NCBI RefSeq assembly: GCF_029016485.1
Contig: NZ_CP092106.1
Coordinates: 1,364,001 to 1,428,000, forward strand
From: Vibrio sp. JC009
GTDB taxonomy: Bacteria; Pseudomonadota; Gammaproteobacteria; Enterobacterales; Vibrionaceae
Direction of reading: 5' to 3'
Length of the DNA: 64,000 bases
Numbering within the stretch: the stretch's first letter is position 1; each line of letters begins with the position of its first letter. The notes under the pieces were generated by a model. It did no database searches. It was not told the DNA's origin and saw only the letters and a program-made list of their open reading frames with translations. The position numbers and the translations under genes were made by a program. Shown here piece by piece: positions 26,390 to 35,191 of the stretch.

Positions 26390-28219
26390 ATGAATATAAA
26401 CAGAATAAAAACCGGCCTGCTGGTTTGTGGTTTCTCAGCTTCGGCACTGGCAACAGAACTACCGGATAATCTTGAGTGGCAGACAAACTGGGATGAGCCG
26501 ATGTTTGCGTCAGAAAAAGCGCAATTTGGCGGAACTTTCAGAACCTATATTTCCAGCTTTCCGCAAACATTCAGAACGGTGGGGCCGGATTCAAACGGGA
26601 CCTTTCGCTGGTGGCTGAGAGATGTCAGTCCGGGTCTTGTCAGCAAGCACCCTAATACGGATAAATGGATTCCTGATCTGGCTAATGAATGGGCATTTGA
26701 TGATGACCACAAAACGGTTTATTACCGGTTAAACCCACAGGCTAAGTGGTCGGATGGTATGCCGGTGACAGCGGATGATTTTACCTATGTCCTTACCTTA
26801 ATGCGCTCTGAAGATATTGTTGCTCCCTGGTACAACACCTATTTTAAGACGGTAATAGAAGACATCAAGAAATACGACGATCATACGATTTCTATTACCC
26901 TGGCTCAGCCAAAAGATAAGACGGACCTTCTGCTCAGCACGACGATGGGGCCACGCCCTAAGCACTTTTATAAGCCGGATACCGACAAAAACGGTGACGG
27001 CGTGGATGATAATTTTGTCCGCAAATATAACTTCAAAGCCGAACCGACAATCTGGGCATATAAACTCGATAAGGTGAAAAAAGGGCGTTCAGTCACCTTT
27101 AAACATGTGGGGCCAGAGTGGTGGGGATACAGTAATCCATATTATAAGAACCGTTACAATGTAGAGAAAATACGGGTTAGTGTTATCCGCGATAAAGACA
27201 TTGCAAAAAAACGTTTTGAGAAAGGTGAGATGGATGCCTATCCGGTAATTATTCCGGACCTCTGGCACGATAAAACCAACAGTAAAAACTATCAGAAGGG
27301 TTATATTCACAAGTTCTGGGGCTTTAGTCAGACGCCGCAGGGAGCCGGAGGGCTCTGGATAAACACGGCAAAACCTTATCTGGACAATGTTGATGTGAGA
27401 AAGGGCATTGCTCATGCGACGGATTTCGACGGCATGATTGAAAAAGTATTAAGGGGTGACTACCTGCGCAAGCCAAATGGCATGGGAGTCGGGCAGGGTG
27501 CTTTTACCAATACCGATATCAAAGCGCCACAATTTGATCCTGCGCTGGCCGTTTCTTATTTTGAAAAGGCAGGCTTTTCCGTTATCGGTCCTGACGGGAT
27601 AAGGCAGAATGACAAAGGTGAACGCCTGAGTTTTGCGATTACCTACGCAGCTTCTCATCACACTCAGCGCCTTGCCTACCTGAAGGAGCAGGCAAAGAAA
27701 GCCGGGTTGGATTTTACCCTGAATCTGATTGACGGCTCTTCTGCATTTAAGTATGTCAGTGAGAAAAAACACGATATCTCGTTCCACGATATGGGCAGTG
27801 GCGAGCAGCCTGCGTATCGCCAGTATCTTCACTCTGACAATGCAAATAAGCCGCAAACGAATAATTTCACCAACTATTCGACACCAGAGCTGGATAAGCT
27901 GACAGATGATTACCGTCATGAATTCAGCACTGAAAAGCGCGAGCAGATATCCCGCGAAATTCAGCAGATTGTTGCCGATGCCTGCATTGTAATACCTGGC
28001 TACATGGTGCCATACGCCCGCTCTGCTTACTGGCGCTGGATGAAGTTTCCACAAAATCCGATGACCAAAAAAACGGAATCACTTTTCCCGCATGGTTATC
28101 CTTCAGACTTGGGTGTTTTCTGGATAGACAAAGAGGCGAAAAAAGAGACCCTGTCAGCAATGAAGAAGGGAAAAGGGTTTGAACCGGTAACTGTTATTGA
28201 TGACACCTACAAGTTTTAA
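26390..28219 (+). CDS. yejA: Periplasmic peptide-binding protein, YejA-like (SBP family 5)
   Basis: 609 residues from ATG 26390, chosen because AAGGAAG lies about 8 nt before it and the protein then begins with a signal peptide (MNINRIKTGLLVCGFSASALA, cleavage before TELPDN). The earlier in-frame start at 26339 lies inside yejE. Typical class C solute-binding features: W(I)PDLANEWAFDDDHKTVYYRLNPQAKWSDGMPVTADDFTYVL at about 87-130 and DVRKGIAHATDFDGMI near 345. The length equals E. coli YejA (604). It delivers oligopeptides to the YejBE-like permease. It has no lipobox, so it should be soluble in the periplasm. Embedded between permease and ATPase genes. Confidence 0.86.
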   Translation: MNINRIKTGLLVCGFSASALATELPDNLEWQTNWDEPMFASEKAQFGGTFRTYISSFPQTFRTVGPDSNGTFRWWLRDVSPGLVSKHPNTDKWIPDLANEWAFDDDHKTVYYRLNPQAKWSDGMPVTADDFTYVLTLMRSEDIVAPWYNTYFKTVIEDIKKYDDHTISITLAQPKDKTDLLLSTTMGPRPKHFYKPDTDKNGDGVDDNFVRKYNFKAEPTIWAYKLDKVKKGRSVTFKHVGPEWWGYSNPYYKNRYNVEKIRVSVIRDKDIAKKRFEKGEMDAYPVIIPDLWHDKTNSKNYQKGYIHKFWGFSQTPQGAGGLWINTAKPYLDNVDVRKGIAHATDFDGMIEKVLRGDYLRKPNGMGVGQGAFTNTDIKAPQFDPALAVSYFEKAGFSVIGPDGIRQNDKGERLSFAITYAASHHTQRLAYLKEQAKKAGLDFTLNLIDGSSAFKYVSEKKHDISFHDMGSGEQPAYRQYLHSDNANKPQTNNFTNYSTPELDKLTDDYRHEFSTEKREQISREIQQIVADACIVIPGYMVPYARSAYWRWMKFPQNPMTKKTESLFPHGYPSDLGVFWIDKEAKKETLSAMKKGKGFEPVTVIDDTYKF

Positions 28220-28231
28220 GGCTGGGATTAA

Positions 28232-29092
28232 ATGGCAATGACAAACCCGGATGTGATTTTAGAGGTTAAGGATCTGGAGACGGAGTTCTCCACAGACGAT
28301 GGTGTCGTTCAGGTTCTTAAAGGGGTTAACTTTCAGGTGAAACGCGGAAGAACTCTGGGTCTGGTCGGGGAGTCCGGTTGCGGGAAAAGCGTGACTTCCA
28401 TGTCCATTTTGGGGCTTTTACCTCAGCCCTATGGAAGAGTGACTAACGGAGAGATTCTCTATGGCGGGGAAGATCTGCTTAAGCTGCCTGAAGCTGAGAA
28501 ATACAAGATTCGGGGTAATCATATTTCGGTTATCTTCCAGGATCCGATGACAGCGTTAAATCCGGTTCATAGTATCGGTAAGCAGCTTCACGAAGTGCTG
28601 ATTCTTCACCGCCCGGAGCTGAATAAATCTCAGCGTCAGAGCTTTGCTGTTGAGATGTTGACCAAAGTGAAGATTCCTGATCCCGAAAAGCGGCTGAATG
28701 AGTACCCGCATAATCTGTCCGGTGGAATGAGGCAGAGGGTGATGATTGCAATGGCGCTGGCCTGTAAACCGGATATTCTGATTTGTGATGAACCAACAAC
28801 TGCATTGGATGTTACCGTTCAGGCTTCGATTTTGGACCTGATGATAGAGCTTCAGAATGATACCGGAATGGCGATGATTTTTATCACCCATGATCTGGGG
28901 GTAGTTGCTGAAATCTGTGATGATGTTGCCGTGATGTATGACGGCCAGATTGTGGAAAATGCCAATATTTTCGAGCTGTTTGACAACCCGCAGCACCCTT
29001 ACACCAAGCACTTGCTGAGCCTGGTTCCGAGGCTGGATACACCGCCTAAGCAAATTATAGAAATAGACGCTGTAAATCACTTCTCCGGATAA
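28232..29092 (+). CDS. Peptide ABC importer ATPase (OppD/DppD type)
   Basis: 286 residues. Walker A GESGCGKS lies near residue 48, Q-loop VIFQDPMTALNP near 105, signature LSGGMRQRVMIAMALAC near 165 and Walker B ILICDEPTTALD. The C-terminal oligopeptide-transporter extension (NPQHPYTKHLLSLVPRLD) is present, but the iron-sulfur cysteine cluster of some DppD proteins is not. E. coli YejF is one fused double ATPase; here the two halves are separate genes, this being the D-type half. It starts 12 bp after yejA and ends 8 bp before the second ATPase gene, so all five genes form one transcript. Confidence 0.9.
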   Translation: MAMTNPDVILEVKDLETEFSTDDGVVQVLKGVNFQVKRGRTLGLVGESGCGKSVTSMSILGLLPQPYGRVTNGEILYGGEDLLKLPEAEKYKIRGNHISVIFQDPMTALNPVHSIGKQLHEVLILHRPELNKSQRQSFAVEMLTKVKIPDPEKRLNEYPHNLSGGMRQRVMIAMALACKPDILICDEPTTALDVTVQASILDLMIELQNDTGMAMIFITHDLGVVAEICDDVAVMYDGQIVENANIFELFDNPQHPYTKHLLSLVPRLDTPPKQIIEIDAVNHFSG

Positions 29093-29100
29093 GTTTTTGT

Positions 29101-29907
29101 ATGAGTGAAATTTTAAGAATCGAAGACCTAAAACAGTACTTTACCTCTGGTGGCGGTGTGTTTAAAAAAGGCTACACGGTTAAAGCGGTAGATGGTGTTT
29201 CTCTGCATGTTAACCGGGGTGAGACTTTGGGGCTTGTTGGGGAATCGGGTTGTGGAAAAAGCACGCTTGGCAGAACCCTGCTTAAGCTCTACGAGCCAAC
29301 AGATGGAAAAATCTTTTTTGAAGGGACGGATATTACCGGATTGAGCACAAAAGAGATGCGGCCCCTGCGCAAAGATATGCAGATAATATTTCAGGATCCT
29401 CTTGAGTCACTGAACCAGCGTCATACCGTGGGAATGATAATCGAGGAACCTTTTATTATTCATAAACTGGGCAGTAAGGAAGAGCGAAAAATCTGGGTTG
29501 CGGAACTGCTGGAAAAAGTTGGATTACCGGCAAGTTCTGCCAACCGGTATCCGCATGAGTTTTCAGGTGGTCAGAGGCAGAGAATTGGCATTGCCAGAGC
29601 GATAGCCCTGAAACCTAAACTGCTTATATGTGATGAGTCCGTTTCGGCCCTTGATGTTTCTGTGCAGGCGCAGATCCTGAATTTATTGTTAAAACTGCAG
29701 CAGGAGATGAATCTGGCGATTATTTTTATCTCACACGATCTGTCCGTTGTCCGTCATGTTTCTGACAGAGTTGCGGTAATGTATTTCGGTAAAATCGTTG
29801 AATACGGAAGCGTTCAGGAAATCTTTGACAACCCGCAGGCGGATTACACGAAAACCTTACTAGCTGCCATTCCTGTTTCTCACCCCAAGAATCGCCGGAG
29901 AAAATAA
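29101..29907 (+). CDS. Peptide ABC importer ATPase (OppF/DppF type)
   Basis: 268 residues. Walker [10 protein letters not shown] is at about 51-59, followed by [17 protein letters not shown]-loop [11 protein letters not shown], signature [17 protein letters not shown], Walker [19 protein letters not shown] and switch His in [16 protein letters not shown] is the usual variant in OppF-type proteins. It is the second ATPase of the importer and last gene of the operon, which ends at the hairpin at 29911. It lacks the long C-terminal extension of many OppF proteins, ending soon after [21 protein letters not shown]. Confidence 0.9.
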   Translation: MSEILRIEDLKQYFTSGGGVFKKGYTVKAVDGVSLHVNRGETLGLVGESGCGKSTLGRTLLKLYEPTDGKIFFEGTDITGLSTKEMRPLRKDMQIIFQDPLESLNQRHTVGMIIEEPFIIHKLGSKEERKIWVAELLEKVGLPASSANRYPHEFSGGQRQRIGIARAIALKPKLLICDESVSALDVSVQAQILNLLLKLQQEMNLAIIFISHDLSVVRHVSDRVAVMYFGKIVEYGSVQEIFDNPQADYTKTLLAAIPVSHPKNRRRK

Positions 29908-29910
29908 AAA

Positions 29911-29941
29911 AGCTTGCTGTTTTCTTTTGAAACAGCAAGCT
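29911..29941. terminator. Bidirectional terminator between the importer operon and the small outer-membrane protein gene
   Basis: Perfect 12-bp stem AGCTTGCTGTTT / AAACAGCAAGCT with loop TCTTTTG. A run of six A precedes the stem, which is a T-run for leftward transcription. It sits between two convergent genes. Confidence 0.85.
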
Positions 29942-29961
29942 CTTGATAGCTGATAGTCGAT

Positions 29962-30510
29962 TTAAAGCTTAAAGCGTGTAGTAAACATAACTTGCTCGTC
30001 GTCGTAGAGGTCGTTGAAGACACCTTCAACACCAACAGAGAACAGCTCTGTTGAGTGGAAGCGAGCGAAAACAGTACCAACAACGTCGTCCTGATCATCA
30101 ACTTCTACGTAACCGATTTTACCACCCACTTCCAGTTGTGGACCAAGCCATTGGCGAACACCAAAGTTCAGTTCCATACCGATTTCTGAGTCAGTGTGTT
30201 TAGTGTCAATGACACGAGCAAGCATTTCACCCGTCATATCTGCCCAGTTATTGATAGGAGCATGGAAACCAAAACCAGCAGCCATGTTGTAATCGCTGTC
30301 GAATTCAGAGTCGACACGAACGATAGCGTGTGCGTTCGGGTGAACGGACTTACTGAATGCTCCACCGAAAGTTACCGGGCTCATGCCGATGCGGGCTTCA
30401 GCATAGTCGTAGTTAAAGTTGCTCATTACCGTTGGGCTGTTTGGGTCAGTTGCTGCAAAAGCTGCGCTGGATGCAAGTGCTAGTCCTGCAACAAGTAGTG
30501 TTTTACGCAT
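29962..30510 (-). CDS. Small outer-membrane beta-barrel protein
   Basis: 182 residues. The signal peptide MRKTLLVAGLALASSAAFA is cleaved before ATDPN. The mature part of about 163 residues alternates polar and hydrophobic residues in about eight strands separated by short acidic loops (ADMTGEML, LNFGVRQWLGPQLEVGGKIGYVEVDD), and ends RFKL, close to the usual aromatic-terminal barrel signal. That fits an eight-stranded barrel such as OmpX/OmpA-type proteins. The codons are strongly biased toward common ones, suggesting good expression. No operon partner. The exact family was not recognised. Confidence 0.72.
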   Translation of the reverse strand: MRKTLLVAGLALASSAAFAATDPNSPTVMSNFNYDYAEARIGMSPVTFGGAFSKSVHPNAHAIVRVDSEFDSDYNMAAGFGFHAPINNWADMTGEMLARVIDTKHTDSEIGMELNFGVRQWLGPQLEVGGKIGYVEVDDQDDVVGTVFARFHSTELFSVGVEGVFNDLYDDEQVMFTTRFKL

Positions 30511-30678
30511 ATCAAGTAAACCTTTATCCTTAAATTATTCTTTAAAGGGCACTGCGTAAAACAGGCCCAAGCACAAGATTGCTAGCCATATAATAATAAA
30601 TCAACGGCTTGAGTCACTAAAAAAATGTCACTGATTTTGTAAATGCAAGAGTTATACCAATTGAAAGATTCACTGATT

Positions 30679-30711
30679 TCTCGTTCCCACGCTCCCGCGT
30701 GGGAATGCATA
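30679..30711. repeat. REP-like palindrome, copy 2
   Basis: TCTCGTTCCCACG at 30679-30691 and CGTGGGAA at 30698-30705 form an imperfect palindrome around CTCCCG. The left arm is identical to the sequence at the left edge of the insertion sequence (60003-60014). This intact copy shows what the target of that element looks like. Confidence 0.75.
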
Positions 30712-30850
30712 CCAGAATAAAATACACCAATTATGGTTTAATAGTCCATTCTTGTATTCTGTTTTTTTTTCAATGGGTTGGGCTGTGTCGCTGTGCTTTT
30801 AGCAGTAAGTATTAGGCCGGGATATGCATATATTAAAGTGACCAGAGAAC

Positions 30851-31035
30851 GGTTCTCCCCCTTGAGTGAAAAAGCCTAACTAGTTGATAAAGCTAATAGA
30901 AGGGGGAGTTAGAGGGGGTTGGTTATGCCATGCATGGTTAAACCACCAAAACTTAAGTCCATGAGAAACAACCCCTCCCTGCCTCCCCTTCGATGCTACT
31001 TCTTCGAAAATCCGGCCTTTCGAGGCTAAGGGGAG
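30851..31035. repeat. Compound inverted-repeat element with C- and G-runs
   Basis: Two nested hairpins: CTCCCCCTT (30855-30863) with AAGGGGGAG (30900-30908), and CTCCCCTT (30983-30990) with AAGGGGAG (31028-31035). The spacing and purine/pyrimidine strand switch look like a degenerate non-autonomous element. I have an impression of similar stretches in other Vibrio intergenic regions, which needs a search. Confidence 0.5.
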
Positions 31036-31089
31036 GAGCATTCTTTGGCTCATTAAACTTGTGTATAAGAGTTAGTCTGATAGCTGCTT

Positions 31090-31587
31090 TTACTCCCCAA
31101 ACTGATTCCGTCTGTCCGCAATCGCATTAAAGATCCGCTCGGTATCCAGAATTCGTCCCCATGGCATAAGATCTTCTTCATTTTCAATCATATAGCTGGT
31201 GAGTTGCTGCACTACATTGTTGACCAGCTCTTCACCTTTCCAGGGTTTGGCAATGTAAAAGTCCAGACTGGCGTTGTTTACCGCCTGTATGGTGTCTTCC
31301 AGATCGGCCTGACCGGTAAGAAGCAGTTTTTTGGCGGGTTTGGTTTTCTCTTCTTTGTTTAATTCAATCAGGAAGCTGATGCCGGTCTCCTGGGGCATAA
31401 TATGGTCACAGAGGATAAGCGCCAATTTTACGTCATCATCTTCATTTTCCTCGATAACTTCGCGGGCTTCCGCCACAGATTCGGCGCCTTCGATAATAAA
31501 GTCGTCTTCAAAGTCGGAAAGATCTTGCACAACACTGTCCAAAACCTCACGTTCATCATCTACACAAAGTATGAGATATTTATTCAT
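31090..31587 (-). CDS. Single-domain response regulator with a C-terminal helical extension
   Basis: 165 residues. CheY-like receiver: acidic pair Asp10-Asp11, phosphoacceptor Asp61 in LCDHIMP, Thr/Gly at LLLTGQ and Lys114 in IAKPW. About 45 residues follow (LTSYMIENEEDLMPWGRILDTERIF...), which is not a DNA-binding domain. So output is likely by protein contact. It begins 12 bp after the kinase gene, so the pair is an operon. The extension and the SLDFYIAKP region resemble the N-terminal domain of that kinase. Substrate process unknown. Confidence 0.88.
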   Translation of the reverse strand: MNKYLILCVDDEREVLDSVVQDLSDFEDDFIIEGAESVAEAREVIEENEDDDVKLALILCDHIMPQETGISFLIELNKEEKTKPAKKLLLTGQADLEDTIQAVNNASLDFYIAKPWKGEELVNNVVQQLTSYMIENEEDLMPWGRILDTERIFNAIADRRNQFGE

Positions 31588-31599
31588 GGCATTTCCTTA

Positions 31600-33552
31600 T
31601 CACTGTTGAACAAGAGGGTTGGCTTGCTGAAACGGAAGCCAAACAATCATTTTAGTAAACTGCTCAGGCTCTGACTCGACTTCAATCCATCCGTTGTGAT
31701 GAGCCAGAATCTGCTGACAAACGGACAGGCCGATACCAAGTCCGAAGTTTCCTTCTTTTTTCGTTGTATAGTTAAGCTCGAAAATTTTATCTACCTGCTC
31801 CTGCGGGATACCGTGGCCGTTGTCTTCAAAGGTTATCTTAGCGTAGAGCATATCCTCCTTCATCGCCTGCTCAGAGGTTATTTTCAGGCAGCCCTGCTCC
31901 GGAAAGGCATCGATGGCATTGGACACCAGATTAGTCCAGACTTGCTGAAGCGCATTGGACAGACAAAGTATATTTGGAATAGGGTGGTACTCCTTAATAA
32001 CCTGATGCCTTTTCAGTTTGTTTTCAAAGATAACCAGCGTATCTTCAATGCCTTCATGAATATCCACCACATGCATCACTTCGTCATCCTGACGGGCGTA
32101 GCCTTTCAAGCTTTTCACCATGTCCGCGATACGTTTTGCACAGACCCGGATCGACCTCAGAGTCGAGCCGGCAATATAGTATTTTTCCAGCCCGGTGATA
32201 CTTTCACTAAGGTTTCCGAGCTCTTTACCCAGTTGCAAAACTTCCCGAAGATCGTGATGCAGGTTTAGTTGCACTATCTTCTTCGCCAACTGTTTATCTC
32301 CCACATCAGACACAATGTTTTTGGTATGCTGACGTATTTCTGATGTGGACATAGGCCGTGATTCAAGCGACTCTTTCAGGATATTCGCTCCCAGCTCCTG
32401 ATGAGATTCAGGAAGTGGAGAGTGTATCAGTTCATCAATTTTAGCTGTCAGGGTATCGGCTCCGCGCAGGATGGCGGCTACCGGGTTATTCAGTTCATGG
32501 GCAACACCGGCAACAAGCTGGCCCAGCATGGCCATCTTTTCCCTTTCTATCAGTTGCTGATGAGCTGACTCAAGAGATTCCAGCGTTTTTTGTAGCTCCA
32601 GTTTGGTATTGATGCTCCGCTGCAGCCTACGGTTAAAGTGGCGCAAAAGAAGGTTGGTAAACAGAGGAAGAAGCTCACTGTTGGAGCGCATAACCTGTGA
32701 AAATACTTCCTTATCAAGCTTAATCACTTTCGTTCTGGTTAGGGTAATTGCGGTAGAAAATGAGTTTTCTCCGGTCACAAAGGACATACCACCGACAATA
32801 TTGCCTTTGGCGTGGCGGACTACCTCGCGCTGCACACCCAGGTCATCCAGCTTATAAAGAGCCACTTCACCTTCAACGATAAACCAGAGAAATTCGTTCG
32901 GCTCTCCTTCCACAGTCAGCAGGTGATCAACAGAATAGGTTCGGCAGGCTCGTGTTTCATCCTGTTCAGCGAAAAACTCCAGCAGTTCACCGATAAAATG
33001 GTCAGCAAGGTAGGTGTCACTAAGCTCATGGAAATCGTGAATAAATCCGGTCCTGAATGAGGTTAGCTTATGCTCTATATGAGCGCTGAGGATACGGGAC
33101 TGATCCAAAACCGAACTGTAGCGAAGCCAGTCTTCCTGAGCAATGCTCAGAATAAAGCTTGTCAACTCTTTGATGGCGGTTTCAAGCAGGGCATGCTCTT
33201 TTAGTGGCTGAGTTAGACAGTGATCCAGGCTGCCTTCGTTTACGGCTGCCAGAATGGTCTCAATGTCTTCACCATCGCTGACCAGCACCTTTCTGGCATT
33301 TTTTGTATGTGAGGACTGTTCCAGGTGAATCAAAAAATCCGCACCATTAAACTCCTGACTTGAGGTGGCAATAGCCATGGCAACAGTCTGGTTCTGCTCC
33401 TGAAGGTACTCAATGGTCTGCTCTGCCTCTTCAGGTGAATCTATGCAGTAGATATCAAAATGCGAGGAAAGCGATGCCAGCTCTGTTCTTAATAGTTCAA
33501 CAGATACAGGGTCGTTATCTAAATAGAGCAATACGTATGGATTCACAGCCAC
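31600..33552 (-). CDS. Soluble histidine kinase: degenerate receiver, cNMP-like domain, HisKA/HATPase
   Basis: 650 residues (648 if GTG 33546, which has AGAGG 5 nt upstream, is used). No membrane segment. Residues 5-135 fold like a receiver, but the phosphoacceptor position in AMAIATSS has no Asp, and the conserved Lys-Pro is Gln-Pro (TQPL, about 115). Residues 185-310 form a cyclic-nucleotide-binding-like domain (FLWFIVEGEVALYKL, GNIVGGMSFVTG), but the Glu and Arg that hold cAMP phosphate are not there. The kinase core has His352 in GVAHELNNP and N, G1 and G2 boxes in TNLVSNAIDAF, DNGHGIP and GIGLSV. It is paired with the receiver protein at 31090. The input is probably a protein or redox/energy state. 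Confidence 0.87.
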   Translation of the reverse strand: MAVNPYVLLYLDNDPVSVELLRTELASLSSHFDIYCIDSPEEAEQTIEYLQEQNQTVAMAIATSSQEFNGADFLIHLEQSSHTKNARKVLVSDGEDIETILAAVNEGSLDHCLTQPLKEHALLETAIKELTSFILSIAQEDWLRYSSVLDQSRILSAHIEHKLTSFRTGFIHDFHELSDTYLADHFIGELLEFFAEQDETRACRTYSVDHLLTVEGEPNEFLWFIVEGEVALYKLDDLGVQREVVRHAKGNIVGGMSFVTGENSFSTAITLTRTKVIKLDKEVFSQVMRSNSELLPLFTNLLLRHFNRRLQRSINTKLELQKTLESLESAHQQLIEREKMAMLGQLVAGVAHELNNPVAAILRGADTLTAKIDELIHSPLPESHQELGANILKESLESRPMSTSEIRQHTKNIVSDVGDKQLAKKIVQLNLHHDLREVLQLGKELGNLSESITGLEKYYIAGSTLRSIRVCAKRIADMVKSLKGYARQDDEVMHVVDIHEGIEDTLVIFENKLKRHQVIKEYHPIPNILCLSNALQQVWTNLVSNAIDAFPEQGCLKITSEQAMKEDMLYAKITFEDNGHGIPQEQVDKIFELNYTTKKEGNFGLGIGLSVCQQILAHHNGWIEVESEPEQFTKMIVWLPFQQANPLVQQ

Positions 33553-33733
33553 CTCTCTACAGTTTTTTTACAATGTAGCAATTTTCATCACAACGGGTTG
33601 AGAGGTGAGTAAAATTATCAGGTTTTAAAACCAGTTAACTGCAAAAGCCTGATTAATCTCAAAGTTCTAATGGTTTTCTCTTTAGGGGACATAAGCTAGA
33701 CTTCATGTAAACAACGATTCAGTGAAGAGAGCG

Positions 33734-35002
33734 ATGAAGGATTTAAAGAAATACGGTGCTATCGGCGGGGCCATTGTGCTGGTGGCAATCTGGCCGCTGG
33801 CGGTTGGTCAGATTGCGCAGAAGGTGCTGCATGATGGTGTGGCTAAAATTGACGATGCCAATCTGAATGCGACAGTGGTTGATTATGACAGAGGGTATCT
33901 CTCGTCTGTCGCAACCTCCCGCTACAAGCTTACCGATCCTGTTTTGATAGAGCAGTTTCAGATTGATGGTATCCCGACTGAAATTACGGTAAAGCATGAA
34001 ATTAAACACGGATTGCTTGGTATTGACGCCGTATCCAAACCTGTCAGCATGCCGCAGTTGCCTCTCGTTCTTTATTCTCACAGCCAGTTAAATGGTAATA
34101 CTGAATTTAATCTGGATATTGCTCACCTGAATTTTCAGGATCCCAATACGCTTGGCGGCTCTGTTTCTGTTGCACGGTCTCAAATTTCAGGTAAAGCGTC
34201 AGTACTTGGGGAGCTGGACTATAGCTTCGATTTCCCCTCTGTTCAGGTAAAATTTGACACTGGTGAGTCACTCTCTTTTACCGAGTTTACCGGTTCAGGC
34301 AAAGGCAAGAAGCTAAATGGCCTGTGGTTTGGAGAGCACGGGGCTAACCTGAAAGAAATCTCAATGGAAAACCCGGCGCATGTAAGCCTTGTTTATGGCA
34401 GCAATCTTAACTATCAGTTTGCTTCATCGGTTACAGAATCAGAGTCAGGAAGCCGGGTGCAGACCAATCATCAGATTGCAGCTAAGGCTTTCAAATCAGG
34501 TGGTGACTTAATTGAGAACCTGAATATTGACTTTACGCTTGGCGATTTAGACGCAGAGGCATTTGGCAGTCTGGCTACTATTTTCTACAGCAGCGGTGAA
34601 ATGGATAATGCGACTATCAATCAGTCGGCACAGCATATCGACACCCTGTTTGATAAAGGCTTTATGCTATCCATGAATCAGATGAAGCTGAATCTGGGTG
34701 AGGGGGTGTTTGATTCAAAATGGTCTCTGGCTGTGCCGCAGGGCACTTCAAACGTGACCCAGAATATCATGGGCGTTATTCCGGTATTAACCGGTAAAAT
34801 GGATACATTTATTTCAAACGAACTGGTTGATGGCTATCCCGCCATCCAGCAGGGAATTGATGAGCTGGTTATTATGGAGATGGTAAAACCAGTTGATAAA
34901 GGGTATCAGATGGCAGCGGTAGTTGAGGACGGAAATATTGTTTTTGAAAGTGGTCAAAAAGTGCCCCTGTTGCAACTTTTGTTCTCGTTTTTCGCGATGT
35001 AA
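33734..35002 (+). CDS. DUF945 (YdgA-like) exported protein
   Basis: 422 residues from ATG 33734, with GAAGAGAG just before it; the GTG at 33722 is less likely. The N terminus is KKYGAIGGAIVLVAIWPLAVG, an uncleaved signal anchor or signal peptide. Next comes the family stretch VVDYDRGYLSSVATSRYKL and a long beta-rich region ending FESGQKVPLLQLLFSFFAM. This agrees with DUF945/YdgA, a family of unknown function predicted in the periplasm. It is divergent from the histidine kinase gene and ends at a good terminator, so it is a single-gene unit. Confidence 0.8.
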   Translation: MKDLKKYGAIGGAIVLVAIWPLAVGQIAQKVLHDGVAKIDDANLNATVVDYDRGYLSSVATSRYKLTDPVLIEQFQIDGIPTEITVKHEIKHGLLGIDAVSKPVSMPQLPLVLYSHSQLNGNTEFNLDIAHLNFQDPNTLGGSVSVARSQISGKASVLGELDYSFDFPSVQVKFDTGESLSFTEFTGSGKGKKLNGLWFGEHGANLKEISMENPAHVSLVYGSNLNYQFASSVTESESGSRVQTNHQIAAKAFKSGGDLIENLNIDFTLGDLDAEAFGSLATIFYSSGEMDNATINQSAQHIDTLFDKGFMLSMNQMKLNLGEGVFDSKWSLAVPQGTSNVTQNIMGVIPVLTGKMDTFISNELVDGYPAIQQGIDELVIMEMVKPVDKGYQMAAVVEDGNIVFESGQKVPLLQLLFSFFAM

Positions 35003-35040
35003 TTGCTAATAAAACTGTCTGAAAAATAAGTTATCAAAGG

Positions 35041-35065
35041 AAAGAGGTCATTAGACCTCTTTTTT
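35041..35065 (+). terminator. Intrinsic terminator of the DUF945 gene
   Basis: Perfect 9-bp stem AAAGAGGTC / GACCTCTTT with loop ATTA, followed by TTT. About 40 bp past the stop codon at 35002. Confidence 0.9.
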
Positions 35066-35191
35066 GTACTTTTTATACTGGCAAAAACGTGGTATTACTT
35101 GCTTACAGTTTCTTAAAATCGGTACTTAAACCGGTTTGAAATAATAAAATTGTCGTAAATTTATCGAAATTAGTAGGGAGTACGTACCATC

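Larger units (their letters stand above)
30511..31089. other. 579-bp intergenic region made largely of repeats
   Basis: No gene is visible. It contains the promoter side of the small barrel gene, a REP-like palindrome at 30679-30711, a T-rich stretch near 30760, and a GC-skewed, C-run/G-run hairpin region at 30851-31035. Confidence 0.6.
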
